Below, one piece after another: positions 1 to 7,046 of a stretch of DNA of 9,139 bases. The stretch spans positions 1-9,139 of the forward strand of contig JYHA01000007.1 in NCBI GenBank assembly GCA_000970895.1, in the 5' to 3' direction. This stretch comes from Candidatus Arcanibacter lacustris. Lineage in GTDB: Bacteria; Pseudomonadota; Alphaproteobacteria; Rickettsiales; Arcanibacteraceae. The notes under the pieces were generated by a model, which saw nothing but the letters and a program-made list of their open reading frames with translations, was not told where the DNA came from and made no database searches. How positions within the stretch are numbered: the first letter of the stretch is position 1; each line of letters opens with the position of its first letter. Position numbers and translations under genes: made by a program.

Positions 1-318
1 GATAGGAACGCAATCTGCGGTAATAACAGCCAGAGGAAGACCTGGTTTATTAGTAACTAATGCATCGGCCTCTGGTTCTGCTCCGAACTCAAAAAAATCA
101 TCAACCACCACCACCTTATCACTATGAACTTGCTTCAATATACATAGATTATCAATATCTAAGCCAAGTTGCTTTAATGCTAATTTTCTATTATTGATAA
201 TCATCTCTTCGCTGACTTTTTCTTCAAGCCTATTTACATATTTATAAGTGCTATGGTCTAAGCCCTTACCAAAAAAGCCATGAGTTAGCTTTATTTCAGA
301 AGATTTTAAAAAAGTCAT
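1..318 (-). CDS. pgeF: Peptidoglycan editing factor PgeF (YfiH / laccase-domain family), N-terminal part only
   Basis: Reading the minus strand from an ATG at 318-316 gives 106 uninterrupted codons that run off the left edge, so the C-terminal half or more is missing (the family is usually about 240-260 residues). The protein matches the multicopper-oxidase-like 'laccase domain' (formerly DUF152) family. It has an early LTHGFFGK motif (residues 11-18), an NR..L..LGL segment (43-53), the zinc-ligand motif QVH (63-65), ADALVT (84-89) and ITADCVPI (99-106) with the metal-binding Cys103. In Escherichia coli the family removes wrongly incorporated residues from peptidoglycan precursors; some members have purine nucleosidase or phenol oxidase activity. 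An in-frame TAA two codons before the ATG rules out a longer form, and AAAGAGA lies just upstream as a closely spaced ribosome site. It is transcribed divergently from the ABC-type gene. Its presence implies retained peptidoglycan metabolism. Confidence 0.9.
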   Translation of the reverse strand, partial: MTFLKSSEIKLTHGFFGKGLDHSTYKYVNRLEEKVSEEMIINNRKLALKQLGLDIDNLCILKQVHSDKVVVVDDFFEFGAEPEADALVTNKPGLPLAVITADCVPI

Positions 319-359
319 TTCTCTTTATCACTACTTAATTTATTTATTTTACGTTATTA

Positions 360-387
360 ATTTTAGCTTGATAAAAAATTAAATCAA
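360..387 (-). promoter_or_regulatory. Candidate sigma70 promoter for pgeF
   Basis: On the minus strand, TTGATT (387-382) and TAAAAT (365-360) are separated by 16 bases and lie about 40 bases upstream of the pgeF ATG. Each hexamer is one or two bases from consensus. The region is very A/T-rich, so chance matches are likely; the placement in a divergent spacer is the main support. Confidence 0.3.
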
Positions 388-395
388 TATATATT
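368..395 (+). promoter_or_regulatory. Candidate sigma70 promoter for the ABC-type gene
   Basis: TTGATA (368-373) and TATATT (390-395) are separated by 16 bases, which would place the transcription start near 402 and give a leader of about 40 bases. The ribosome site AAGGA at 431-435 sits 7 bases before the ATG at 443. The elements interleave with the candidate pgeF promoter on the other strand, so the two genes may compete for polymerase or share control. Confidence 0.4.
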
Positions 396-442
396 CCGCT
401 TGAAGAAGTTTAAGTCTTTGTAAATTTATTAAGGAAAAACAA

Positions 443-3028
443 ATGAGTGGCAATGTAACGAATGTAACAAGTAGTGATCAAGATAACTACTTAACCCCTA
501 CATTTACAACAGCATATACTAAAGTCCTTGAATATTTACAACAATCATCGTTAAGCAGCTCATTTTCTCTAACTTCCACATTTACAATAGCATATACTGG
601 CTCCACTGGATATATTAACGGAGGATTGCAAGGCTTAATTTCAACTGGCTCAATCTCAATTATAGACCAATATTTAATCAACAACCAATATTATAACAAA
701 AATTACTTGTCTTTATACTCATATTGGCATCATTTATTTGCATACGGTATTAAAGGCACTACATTGACCGTTAAAGCCATATTTAAAGCTACACTTCCTA
801 TGAAAGATGTTGATGGAAATATTGATAGAATGGCTAACGCACTTATATACATACTTCCTGCCTTCCAAACTCATTTTGCTAATGATTTTTTAGATTTCAA
901 AGAAAAGACACTAGTCCCAATGCAAGCGCTAAGCTTGATTAACAAGATATACGACAAAGACAACGCCCTCTCAACAGATAATAGAAATAAATTATATCAA
1001 GATCTATGTAAAAATCCATCTAATGCTCACGTGACAATAGGAAATTATTTATATAAAATTTATGAAAATAATTTTCAAACTTCATATATTAAAATCTTCG
1101 CCCTTAGCATTGCTAATGAAGGGATAAACTACATAATAACTCGATATTTATTGGGAGATAATATTAATGATATTTTTTCAAAGTTTGTAATTAGAGACAA
1201 ACTCCCTTTTGAAGTATTGCAGTCCATAACTTTTCAACAAATACTTGATGTAATTTTCAAACAAAAAACAGAAGAAACAGAACCTATGCCGCTAATTAAG
1301 AGACAACCCTCAGCTGTTTTATTGGAAAAAATCGATAAGAAATGTAAAGAAAGATTTCCAAACCAAGGAAGCAACGTAGAACAAATGAAACAAATATCAT
1401 CGGAAATAATATCGGAAATAATACATGACTCTACAAAAAATTATGCTTGGGGAGTTTTTAAATTCAGTGCTTTATTTGGCCTTAGGATTTTTTCAGATAG
1501 CTATCTTAAAAAATACGTCAGCAAAGAAAGACAAAAAATACAGACTATATTAATTAATAATAGCCAAAATATTACAAAAAATTATGAGCAAGACCACCAA
1601 GGAAAAACTTTATTAAGCTCCCACAAAGATATCTTCATTCAACATAATAAGGATATTAGCAATGCCTTCGGAGTGGCCTTTAAGGTCAACGAAATAGCCG
1701 CCGACTCAATTAAATCTTTGTCTTCATATCAAATGGTAATGAGCAATATACCGGAATTATTTATATATAATGCAATTGCTTCACCCATTATACAGATTTT
1801 TTTACAACGATACTTAGATCATTCTAGAAAAATTAGCAAAGAATTATCAGCCATGGAAGCTTTAGAAAAACAGATTAGTTATAGCATTGCCAATAACATT
1901 GAATCTATAAAATTAGGAGATGGCCTAAACCACATCTTTGATAAACAAATAAATATTACATGTAGCAAAAGTCAACTATACACCGAAGAAACTAACATTC
2001 CTATCGACATAGAAAGCCTAAAACAATATGAATATTTATATTATGTTGTTATTGGCTCTCCTTACTTATTCTTTAAATTTACGCAGTCCCCCGAATTATT
2101 TACAATGTCTCTGTTTAATATTTTATCTTCTACCAACCAAATAATGCTTTTTAATTTGTATAATATACGATCAAAAATAGGCACCACCAAAGAAGAAATA
2201 TCCTTATTCAATCTTGAATCTTTTTACAACATTATTAATAAACCAGAAGAAAACCCGACTATCTATACAACCAACTACCAAGACAACGAAATTATATATA
2301 GTAATTATTCAGTCTATAAAGGAAATTTGACCATCATACATGTAGAAAACCTAGCTTTTAATTTATCAAAAAAACACCTCATCAGGGATCATACCTTAGT
2401 TTATTTTTTTAAAAACCTAAAAAAAGCATTATTTACACCTTTTAGTAGCTCTGGAGTAATTTCAATTCCCAAGCCAACTGGGCAAGATCTAACTACTATT
2501 TACATAGATCAGAATCCTTATTTTCCAGAAGGTTTAACACTATTGGAATCGATATATTTTCCCAAAAGATTAGACAATCTTTCAGAAGAAGAGGTGAAAG
2601 ACTTGAGAATAAAAATTATCGATCTTTTTTCCAAGTTTACAAATGGTAAAAACGACCATATAGAAGCCATTTCAGATTTACATAATCATAATTTCAAACT
2701 AAAGCCTGAACAAGCTAAAAAGTCATTGATTATTCGAGCTATTTTACATAACGCAGACATCATCATCATGGATGAAACATTTACAGGATTAGATTCTCGC
2801 TCAGTTAAGGAAATACAAACTGCTATTAATTTCTATCTACCAAATGTTACTATTTTTTCATTTGACAAACACCCAATAAATAATAGCTTATTTTATAATT
2901 ATGAAGTTAGCTATGATAATGACACTTTCGTTCAAACAGAAATAAAACCAGATTACTCAGTGGCAATCTATGAAGAAGTAGAAGTAGTCACACAAGGAAA
3001 CTGTCAAATTACTTCAAATCATGATTGA
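443..3028 (+). CDS. SbmA/YddA/ABCD-like ABC transporter protein (membrane part plus degenerate ATPase domain)
   Basis: 861 residues, started at the ATG with AAGGA 7 bases upstream. The N-terminal 580 residues contain hydrophobic stretches (about 215-238, 335-355, 437-455, 531-547 and 553-583) consistent with a membrane domain, though none is a clean textbook helix. The C-terminal 230 residues resemble the ATPase domain of ABC half-transporters of the SbmA/YddA/ABCD group. Matching motifs are SSSGVISIPKP (668-678), the Q-loop IDQNPYFPEG (688-697) with the family's PYFPEG, an intact Walker B with catalytic Glu (ADIIIMDE, 771-778) and the D-loop TGLDS (781-785). The Walker A motif expected near 648-656 is absent: no G-x-x-G-x-G-K-S/T occurs, and Phe655 sits where the lysine should be. 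The signature motif is degenerate (KLKPEQ, 752-757). The H-loop histidine is replaced by Lys809, with a His one residue later. It probably cannot hydrolyse ATP by itself; it could be a decayed gene under weak selection or the inactive half of a heterodimer. The reading frame is intact. Substrate unknown. It contains two short internal duplications. Confidence 0.7.
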   Translation: MSGNVTNVTSSDQDNYLTPTFTTAYTKVLEYLQQSSLSSSFSLTSTFTIAYTGSTGYINGGLQGLISTGSISIIDQYLINNQYYNKNYLSLYSYWHHLFAYGIKGTTLTVKAIFKATLPMKDVDGNIDRMANALIYILPAFQTHFANDFLDFKEKTLVPMQALSLINKIYDKDNALSTDNRNKLYQDLCKNPSNAHVTIGNYLYKIYENNFQTSYIKIFALSIANEGINYIITRYLLGDNINDIFSKFVIRDKLPFEVLQSITFQQILDVIFKQKTEETEPMPLIKRQPSAVLLEKIDKKCKERFPNQGSNVEQMKQISSEIISEIIHDSTKNYAWGVFKFSALFGLRIFSDSYLKKYVSKERQKIQTILINNSQNITKNYEQDHQGKTLLSSHKDIFIQHNKDISNAFGVAFKVNEIAADSIKSLSSYQMVMSNIPELFIYNAIASPIIQIFLQRYLDHSRKISKELSAMEALEKQISYSIANNIESIKLGDGLNHIFDKQINITCSKSQLYTEETNIPIDIESLKQYEYLYYVVIGSPYLFFKFTQSPELFTMSLFNILSSTNQIMLFNLYNIRSKIGTTKEEISLFNLESFYNIINKPEENPTIYTTNYQDNEIIYSNYSVYKGNLTIIHVENLAFNLSKKHLIRDHTLVYFFKNLKKALFTPFSSSGVISIPKPTGQDLTTIYIDQNPYFPEGLTLLESIYFPKRLDNLSEEEVKDLRIKIIDLFSKFTNGKNDHIEAISDLHNHNFKLKPEQAKKSLIIRAILHNADIIIMDETFTGLDSRSVKEIQTAINFYLPNVTIFSFDKHPINNSLFYNYEVSYDNDTFVQTEIKPDYSVAIYEEVEVVTQGNCQITSNHD
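500..598 (+). repeat. 21-bp imperfect direct repeat inside the ABC-type gene
   Basis: Positions 500-520 and 578-598 are identical at 20 of 21 bases (a C/T change at the tenth base). The offset is 78 bases, exactly 26 codons, so both copies are read in the same frame as TFTTAYT and TFTIAYT. This places a small in-frame duplication in the variable N-terminus, before any recognisable domain. Confidence 0.85.
1399..1422 (+). repeat. Perfect 12-bp tandem duplication in the ABC-type gene
   Basis: The unit atcggaaataat occurs twice back to back (1399-1410, 1411-1422). It adds four codons in frame and gives SEIISEII in the protein. It looks like a recent slippage event, since the copies have not diverged. 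Confidence 0.9.
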
Positions 3029-3053
3029 CTTTTACATTGTTTTTCACTAGGAT
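3025..3053 (+). promoter_or_regulatory. Candidate sigma70 promoter for the sixA-addA unit
   Basis: TTGACT (3025-3030, five of six consensus bases) and TAGGAT (3048-3053, four of six) are 17 bases apart, the optimal spacing. The -35 hexamer overlaps the TGA stop of the preceding gene (3026-3028). Transcription would start near 3060, leaving a leader of about 60 bases before sixA. Confidence 0.5.
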
Positions 3054-3064
3054 AGCTCCATAAC

Positions 3065-3086
3065 TCAGCCACAAATTCGTGACTGA
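3065..3086 (+). other. Imperfect stem-loop in the sixA leader
   Basis: TCAGCCAC (3065-3072) pairs with GTGACTGA (3079-3086) at seven of eight positions around a 6-base loop. No T-run follows, so it is not a standard intrinsic terminator. It lies between the candidate promoter and the sixA start and would be in the 5' leader of the transcript. Confidence 0.4.
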
Positions 3087-3091
3087 TTCCT

Positions 3092-3124
3092 ATGAAAATT
3101 AATTTATTCCTGAGGATTTGGTGA
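3092..3124 (+). other. Ten-codon leader ORF overlapping the sixA start
   Basis: ATG at 3092 opens a tiny frame (MKINLFLRIW, then TGA at 3122-3124) whose stop overlaps the GTG start of sixA (3121-3123) as GTGA. No clear ribosome site precedes the ATG, so translation is doubtful. The overlap would allow termination-reinitiation coupling if it is translated. It may be chance. Confidence 0.2.
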
Positions 3125-3630
3125 AGAATATATTTATTGCAAGACATGCCAAGGCTGAATTTAATGAAGAAATAGATGACCAAGACAGATCACTCACTTC
3201 AAAAGGAATAAGTGATTGTAAAGACCTTGCTGATTCCATGAAGAATCACACCATCCCTCAATTAATTATTTGCTCTAATGCCAAAAGATCTCATGATACT
3301 GCTCTAAACATTATAAGCCATTTAAACAAAGATATAAAATTACAAGTTATAGATGATTTATATTTATCTTCTCGTGATGAAATTATCACCATGATAGAAT
3401 CAATTGATAATCAATATACAAATGTGATGATCGTTGGTCACAATCCTTCTATTTCTCAGCTAGTTACTGCTTGCGCTAATAATTCTGATATTTCCAAGGG
3501 AGATCTTATGCAACTTTCTGTTGGTATGAGCCCTGCATCAGCTGCATTATTTTCATTTAACCAACCATTTGATTGGCAAAATTTCAGAGAAACTAAATCT
3601 AGCAATAAATGGTTTTTTAAGCCCCTTTAA
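3121..3630 (+). CDS. sixA: SixA-like phosphohistidine phosphatase (histidine phosphatase superfamily)
   Basis: 169 residues, the usual length for SixA. Family signs are the catalytic motif IARHAKAEF (residues 6-14, with the phospho-accepting His9 after Arg8), LTSKGI (25-30), the SNAKR segment with Arg56, and VGHNPS (105-110) with the second catalytic His107. SixA in E. coli removes phosphate from histidine-phosphotransfer proteins (ArcB; PTS-Ntr NPr in later work), acting in the cytoplasm. The target here is unknown. GTG at 3121 is preferred because AGGA at 3113-3116 lies 4 bases upstream; the adjacent TTG at 3118 would leave only 1 base and adds one residue. No in-frame ATG is available before the catalytic motif. 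The gene ends 5 bases before addA, so the two are very likely co-transcribed, probably from the promoter at 3025-3053. Confidence 0.85.
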   Translation: MKNIFIARHAKAEFNEEIDDQDRSLTSKGISDCKDLADSMKNHTIPQLIICSNAKRSHDTALNIISHLNKDIKLQVIDDLYLSSRDEIITMIESIDNQYTNVMIVGHNPSISQLVTACANNSDISKGDLMQLSVGMSPASAALFSFNQPFDWQNFRETKSSNKWFFKPL

Positions 3631-3635
3631 ATATT

Positions 3636-6600
3636 ATGACTAATCAATTTATAGCATCAGATCCAAATCATTCAGTATGGGTTAGTGCATCTGCTGGGAC
3701 TGGAAAAACCAAAATCCTAACTGACAGAGTATTGAGATTACTATTAGATGGCAATCACCCTAGTAAGATTCTGTGCATTACCTTTACTAAAGCTGCCTCT
3801 GCTGAGATGTCTAACCGTATTAATAATGAATTAGCCTCATGGGCAGTACTTGATCAAGAAAACTTAATCCAAAAACTTACAACACTTACTGGAAAAACAC
3901 CAGAAAGTAATAACATAACCATAGCAAGAAGGTTATTTTCTCTAATACTTGACTCTAACGATGGTATTAAAATCCAAACTATTCACTCATTTTGTCAATC
4001 TATCTTAAAGAGATTTCCAATTGAGGCAAATATTGCCAATAATTACAAAATTATTGATGAGGCAACTTCAGAGACATTTTTGCAAGAAGCTAAAATGCAA
4101 ATTTTAGAAAAAGAAGATCTAAAAGAAATTATCCAATATATTTCCTGGCAACTTTATGAAACTAGCTTTGATGAATTAATCAGAGAAATTATTGCAGGCA
4201 AATCTGAGATATCAAACATACTTGCAAGTTATGATTTTTCTGTAGAGTCTATCATAGAAGAATTAGCCAAAAGATTTAATATAGATCAAGATGATAGTAA
4301 CTTAGAAGATTATATAAGAGACAATCGCAATGAACTTGTTTTATTGCTTGATATTTTACCCCCTGCTAAAGAAAACGAGCTTTATAATTTATTAGAAACA
4401 AATATACATGATTATGGTTCTCTAAAAAATATCTTCTTAACTAAGGAAAACACACCTCGTAAATTAGTCAGCAAAGCAAATTCGATCAAATTTCCACAAG
4501 CAGAAGAACTAGTTGCAAAATGGCAAGAATTAATACTTACCCATCAAGAGAAATTAAATTCACTCAAAATAATTAAACATACTCAATGTTTCCTGATGTT
4601 GGCTAAAAGCTTTATCGATCAATATCAATTACTTAAAAATAATAAATCACTACTTGATTATGGAGATTTAATCAGCATCACCAATAATTTACTCACCAAC
4701 AACAACTCAAGAGACTGGGTATTATATAAATTAGATGGAGGTATTGATCACATATTAGTTGATGAGGCACAAGATACAAGTAAAGAACAATGGCAGATCA
4801 TTGAAAGCCTATGTGCAGAATTTTTCGCAAGCCAAGGTCTTGAAAGTAATAATCGTACTTTATTTGTAGTTGGCGATGAAAAACAATCCATTTTTAGTTT
4901 TCAAGGAGCAGATCCTAAAAACTTTAATGAGATGCATAGATATTTCAACCAATTTGTCGAAAATATCAATCTAGAAACTTGTTATAGATCAACAGCACCT
5001 ATCTTAAAACTAGTAGATGAGATATTTAAGTCACCAGAATTAGCTACTGCTGTTACTGCCAATAAATCAGAAATCATCCACAGATCTTTTAGAGAAAAGC
5101 AAGCAGGAAGCGTTACATTATGGCCCTTAGTTCAAGTTGAAACTAAAGAAAATAACGAACATTGGCTACTGCCTATCGAACGTAAAATCAAACATTCACC
5201 ATCTTTAAAGCTTGCCCAGTTAATAGCCACCAACATCGAAGATTGGATTAGTAATAAGAAAATATTAAAATCAAAAAATAGACCCATCACAGAGGGTGAT
5301 ATTATGATTTTAGTTAGAAGAAGGAACGAGCTTACAGATAATTTGGTTAAGGAACTAAAAAAACGAAATATCAAAGTAGCTGGTATTGACCGGATGAAAA
5401 TCGCAGATAATATAGCCATTATGGATTTGATGGCACTAGCTGATTTTCTATTACTCCAAAGCGATGATTTATCTCTTGCTTGCGTGCTTAAATCCCCATT
5501 ATTCAATCTCTCTGAAGAAAATCTGATGGAGCTTGCGATAGGAAGAGATAGCACTCTTTGGCATAGCTTAAAAAGCAATCCGAAACATTTAGAGGTTTAT
5601 AACTCATTAAAAGAACTAATCTATAGAGCTAAAAACAACTCACCCTTTGCCTTATTTAGCTATATTATTGAAGTGATAGATGGGCGTAAAAAACTATGCG
5701 CAAGACTTGGCGAAGAAGTAAATGATCCAATCGATGAATTCATCAATCTAAGCTTATCATTTGAAAAAGATAATATTCCATCTTTACAAAATTTTGTTAA
5801 ATGGTTTAGAAGCAGCACTATTGATATTAAACGTGATCTAGAAAGTAGTTTGGGCCAAATCAGAATCATGACTATTCATGCATCAAAAGGACTACAAGCC
5901 CCAATTGTAATTTTAGCGGACACTGTATCTGTTCCTAATTCTTTTGATAAGCTAATTTATACTGACTTAGTGATTTGGCCAGGGAAGATTGCAAATTATA
6001 ATAAATATTGCCTAAGTCTCAGGGCAAAAAAATCCAAAGAAGAATATAATGAATATTTGAGATTATTATATGTAGCACTCACAAGAGCAGAAGATCAATT
6101 AATTATCTGTGGCTATAAAAATTCTCAGCAAATTTCAAATAATTGTTGGTATAGAATTATAGAATCAACTATGAAGACTATCGCCAAAGAATTTATATTT
6201 GAAGTGGGTAATGATTTTACACCCTATTTAACAAATCAGGCTGCTTATGTTATTGAATCCGATCAATTAACAGATGTAATTAATAATGATACTAACAACA
6301 AAATAGATAATATCAGTCTAAGTCTACCTGAATTTTTATTTAGAGATCCACCAAAAGAACCACTACCTTTAAAACAAATTATTGCATCAACCAAAATTTC
6401 AACAGATAATCAATTTAACTATAGTTCAATGGGTCATAATGAATTAAAAAAAGGCAATATAATCCACAAACTACTGGAATTTTCCTCTATAATTCAAAAA
6501 GATACAAATACTATCCATAAATTCATAAATCAATATGGGGCAGATCTTGATCAGGCAACTAAGTATACAATCTATAACCAATATATCAAACTATTAGAAA

Positions 6601-6929
6601 CTAAAGAATTTGAGATAATATTTGGCCCCAATTCCAAAGCAGAAGCAAGCGTTACAGGAGTTGTGGGAGATAAATTTATCATATCGGGTAAAATTGATAG
6701 GCTAGTAATACTCGAAGATGAAGTAATGATAATTGATTATAAAAGTGATTCTATCGTTGCCAAAAGCGAGGATGAAGTTCATCCCAATTACTTACAACAA
6801 ATGGCTTCCTATCAGATGCTAATGAAAGAAATTTACCCAGATAAGAAAATCAGTTGCTGGTTAATCTGGACTAACAACGCCTCTTTAATGAGCCTAAGCC
6901 AGTCTCTAATTAAATATTTACCTAAATAA
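3636..6929 (+). CDS. addA: Double-strand break repair helicase-nuclease AddA
   Basis: 1097 residues, close to but slightly shorter than typical alphaproteobacterial AddA (about 1150-1200). UvrD/Rep superfamily-1A helicase motifs are complete and in order: motif I SASAGTGKT (17-25), Ia ITFTKAASAEM (48-58), the TIHSFCQ segment (115-121), II VDEAQDTS (375-382), III VGDEKQSIFSFQGAD (412-426), IV CYRST (449-453), V TIHASKGLQ (746-754) and VI YVALTRAED (812-820). A C-terminal PD-(D/E)XK nuclease domain keeps GKIDR with Asp1021, IDYKS with Asp1034 and Lys1036, and the RecB-type QxxSY motif (from Gln1055). The protein would unwind and resect broken DNA ends with AddB and load RecA at recombination hotspots. 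No Shine-Dalgarno sequence precedes the ATG; the 5-base gap from sixA suggests translational coupling. In many alphaproteobacteria addB lies directly upstream, but here that place is taken by sixA, and addB is not in the window. All key residues look intact. Confidence 0.93.
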   Translation: MTNQFIASDPNHSVWVSASAGTGKTKILTDRVLRLLLDGNHPSKILCITFTKAASAEMSNRINNELASWAVLDQENLIQKLTTLTGKTPESNNITIARRLFSLILDSNDGIKIQTIHSFCQSILKRFPIEANIANNYKIIDEATSETFLQEAKMQILEKEDLKEIIQYISWQLYETSFDELIREIIAGKSEISNILASYDFSVESIIEELAKRFNIDQDDSNLEDYIRDNRNELVLLLDILPPAKENELYNLLETNIHDYGSLKNIFLTKENTPRKLVSKANSIKFPQAEELVAKWQELILTHQEKLNSLKIIKHTQCFLMLAKSFIDQYQLLKNNKSLLDYGDLISITNNLLTNNNSRDWVLYKLDGGIDHILVDEAQDTSKEQWQIIESLCAEFFASQGLESNNRTLFVVGDEKQSIFSFQGADPKNFNEMHRYFNQFVENINLETCYRSTAPILKLVDEIFKSPELATAVTANKSEIIHRSFREKQAGSVTLWPLVQVETKENNEHWLLPIERKIKHSPSLKLAQLIATNIEDWISNKKILKSKNRPITEGDIMILVRRRNELTDNLVKELKKRNIKVAGIDRMKIADNIAIMDLMALADFLLLQSDDLSLACVLKSPLFNLSEENLMELAIGRDSTLWHSLKSNPKHLEVYNSLKELIYRAKNNSPFALFSYIIEVIDGRKKLCARLGEEVNDPIDEFINLSLSFEKDNIPSLQNFVKWFRSSTIDIKRDLESSLGQIRIMTIHASKGLQAPIVILADTVSVPNSFDKLIYTDLVIWPGKIANYNKYCLSLRAKKSKEEYNEYLRLLYVALTRAEDQLIICGYKNSQQISNNCWYRIIESTMKTIAKEFIFEVGNDFTPYLTNQAAYVIESDQLTDVINNDTNNKIDNISLSLPEFLFRDPPKEPLPLKQIIASTKISTDNQFNYSSMGHNELKKGNIIHKLLEFSSIIQKDTNTIHKFINQYGADLDQATKYTIYNQYIKLLETKEFEIIFGPNSKAEASVTGVVGDKFIISGKIDRLVILEDEVMIIDYKSDSIVAKSEDEVHPNYLQQMASYQMLMKEIYPDKKISCWLIWTNNASLMSLSQSLIKYLPK

Positions 6930-6933
6930 TCCA

Positions 6934-6941
6934 CCCCCCCC
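6934..6941 (+). repeat. Run of eight C residues
   Basis: C8 lies 5 bases after the addA stop in an otherwise A/T-rich spacer, followed by CTTTATTAAC-type sequence. Such a homopolymer is conspicuous at this base composition and can be prone to slippage. It lies about 105 bases before the start of the flgE-like gene. Confidence 0.85.
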
Positions 6942-6980
6942 TTTATTAACTGATTATTAATTGTTTGATGAAAATATGTA

Positions 6981-7017
6981 GCTTGGTTAGTGCTTTTTGG
7001 TCAAACCCAAGCACTAA
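6981..7017 (+). promoter_or_regulatory. Two mutually exclusive hairpins upstream of the flgE-like gene
   Basis: Hairpin A pairs TTAGTGCTT (6987-6995) with AAGCACTAA (7009-7017): nine perfect base pairs, 13-base loop. Hairpin B pairs GCTTGG (6981-6986) with CCAAGC (7007-7012): six perfect pairs. They share bases 7009-7012, so only one can form. No T-run follows either, so simple termination is unlikely. This could be an operator, a leader RNA switch or a weak addA 3' end. I see no convincing sigma70, sigma28 or sigma54 promoter in the 6930-7034 spacer. Confidence 0.4.
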
Positions 7018-7046
7018 ATTAAAACATCTAATCAATGAGAGAATTA

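Noticed and set aside
487..684. 65-codon minus-strand frame at the start of the ABC-type gene
   Set aside because: It is antisense to the coding frame, has no family resemblance, and its repeated look comes from the 21-bp repeat on the other strand.
5132..5869. Two minus-strand open frames (5132-5578 and 5660-5869) within addA
   Set aside because: They lie antisense to intact helicase motifs, show no recognisable domain and are explained as shadows of the addA reading frame.
6930..7034. Possible sigma28 or sigma54 flagellar promoter before the flgE-like gene
   Set aside because: The TGG at 6984-6986 lacks a GC at the required distance for sigma54, and no TAAA...GCCGATAA-like pair is present for sigma28.
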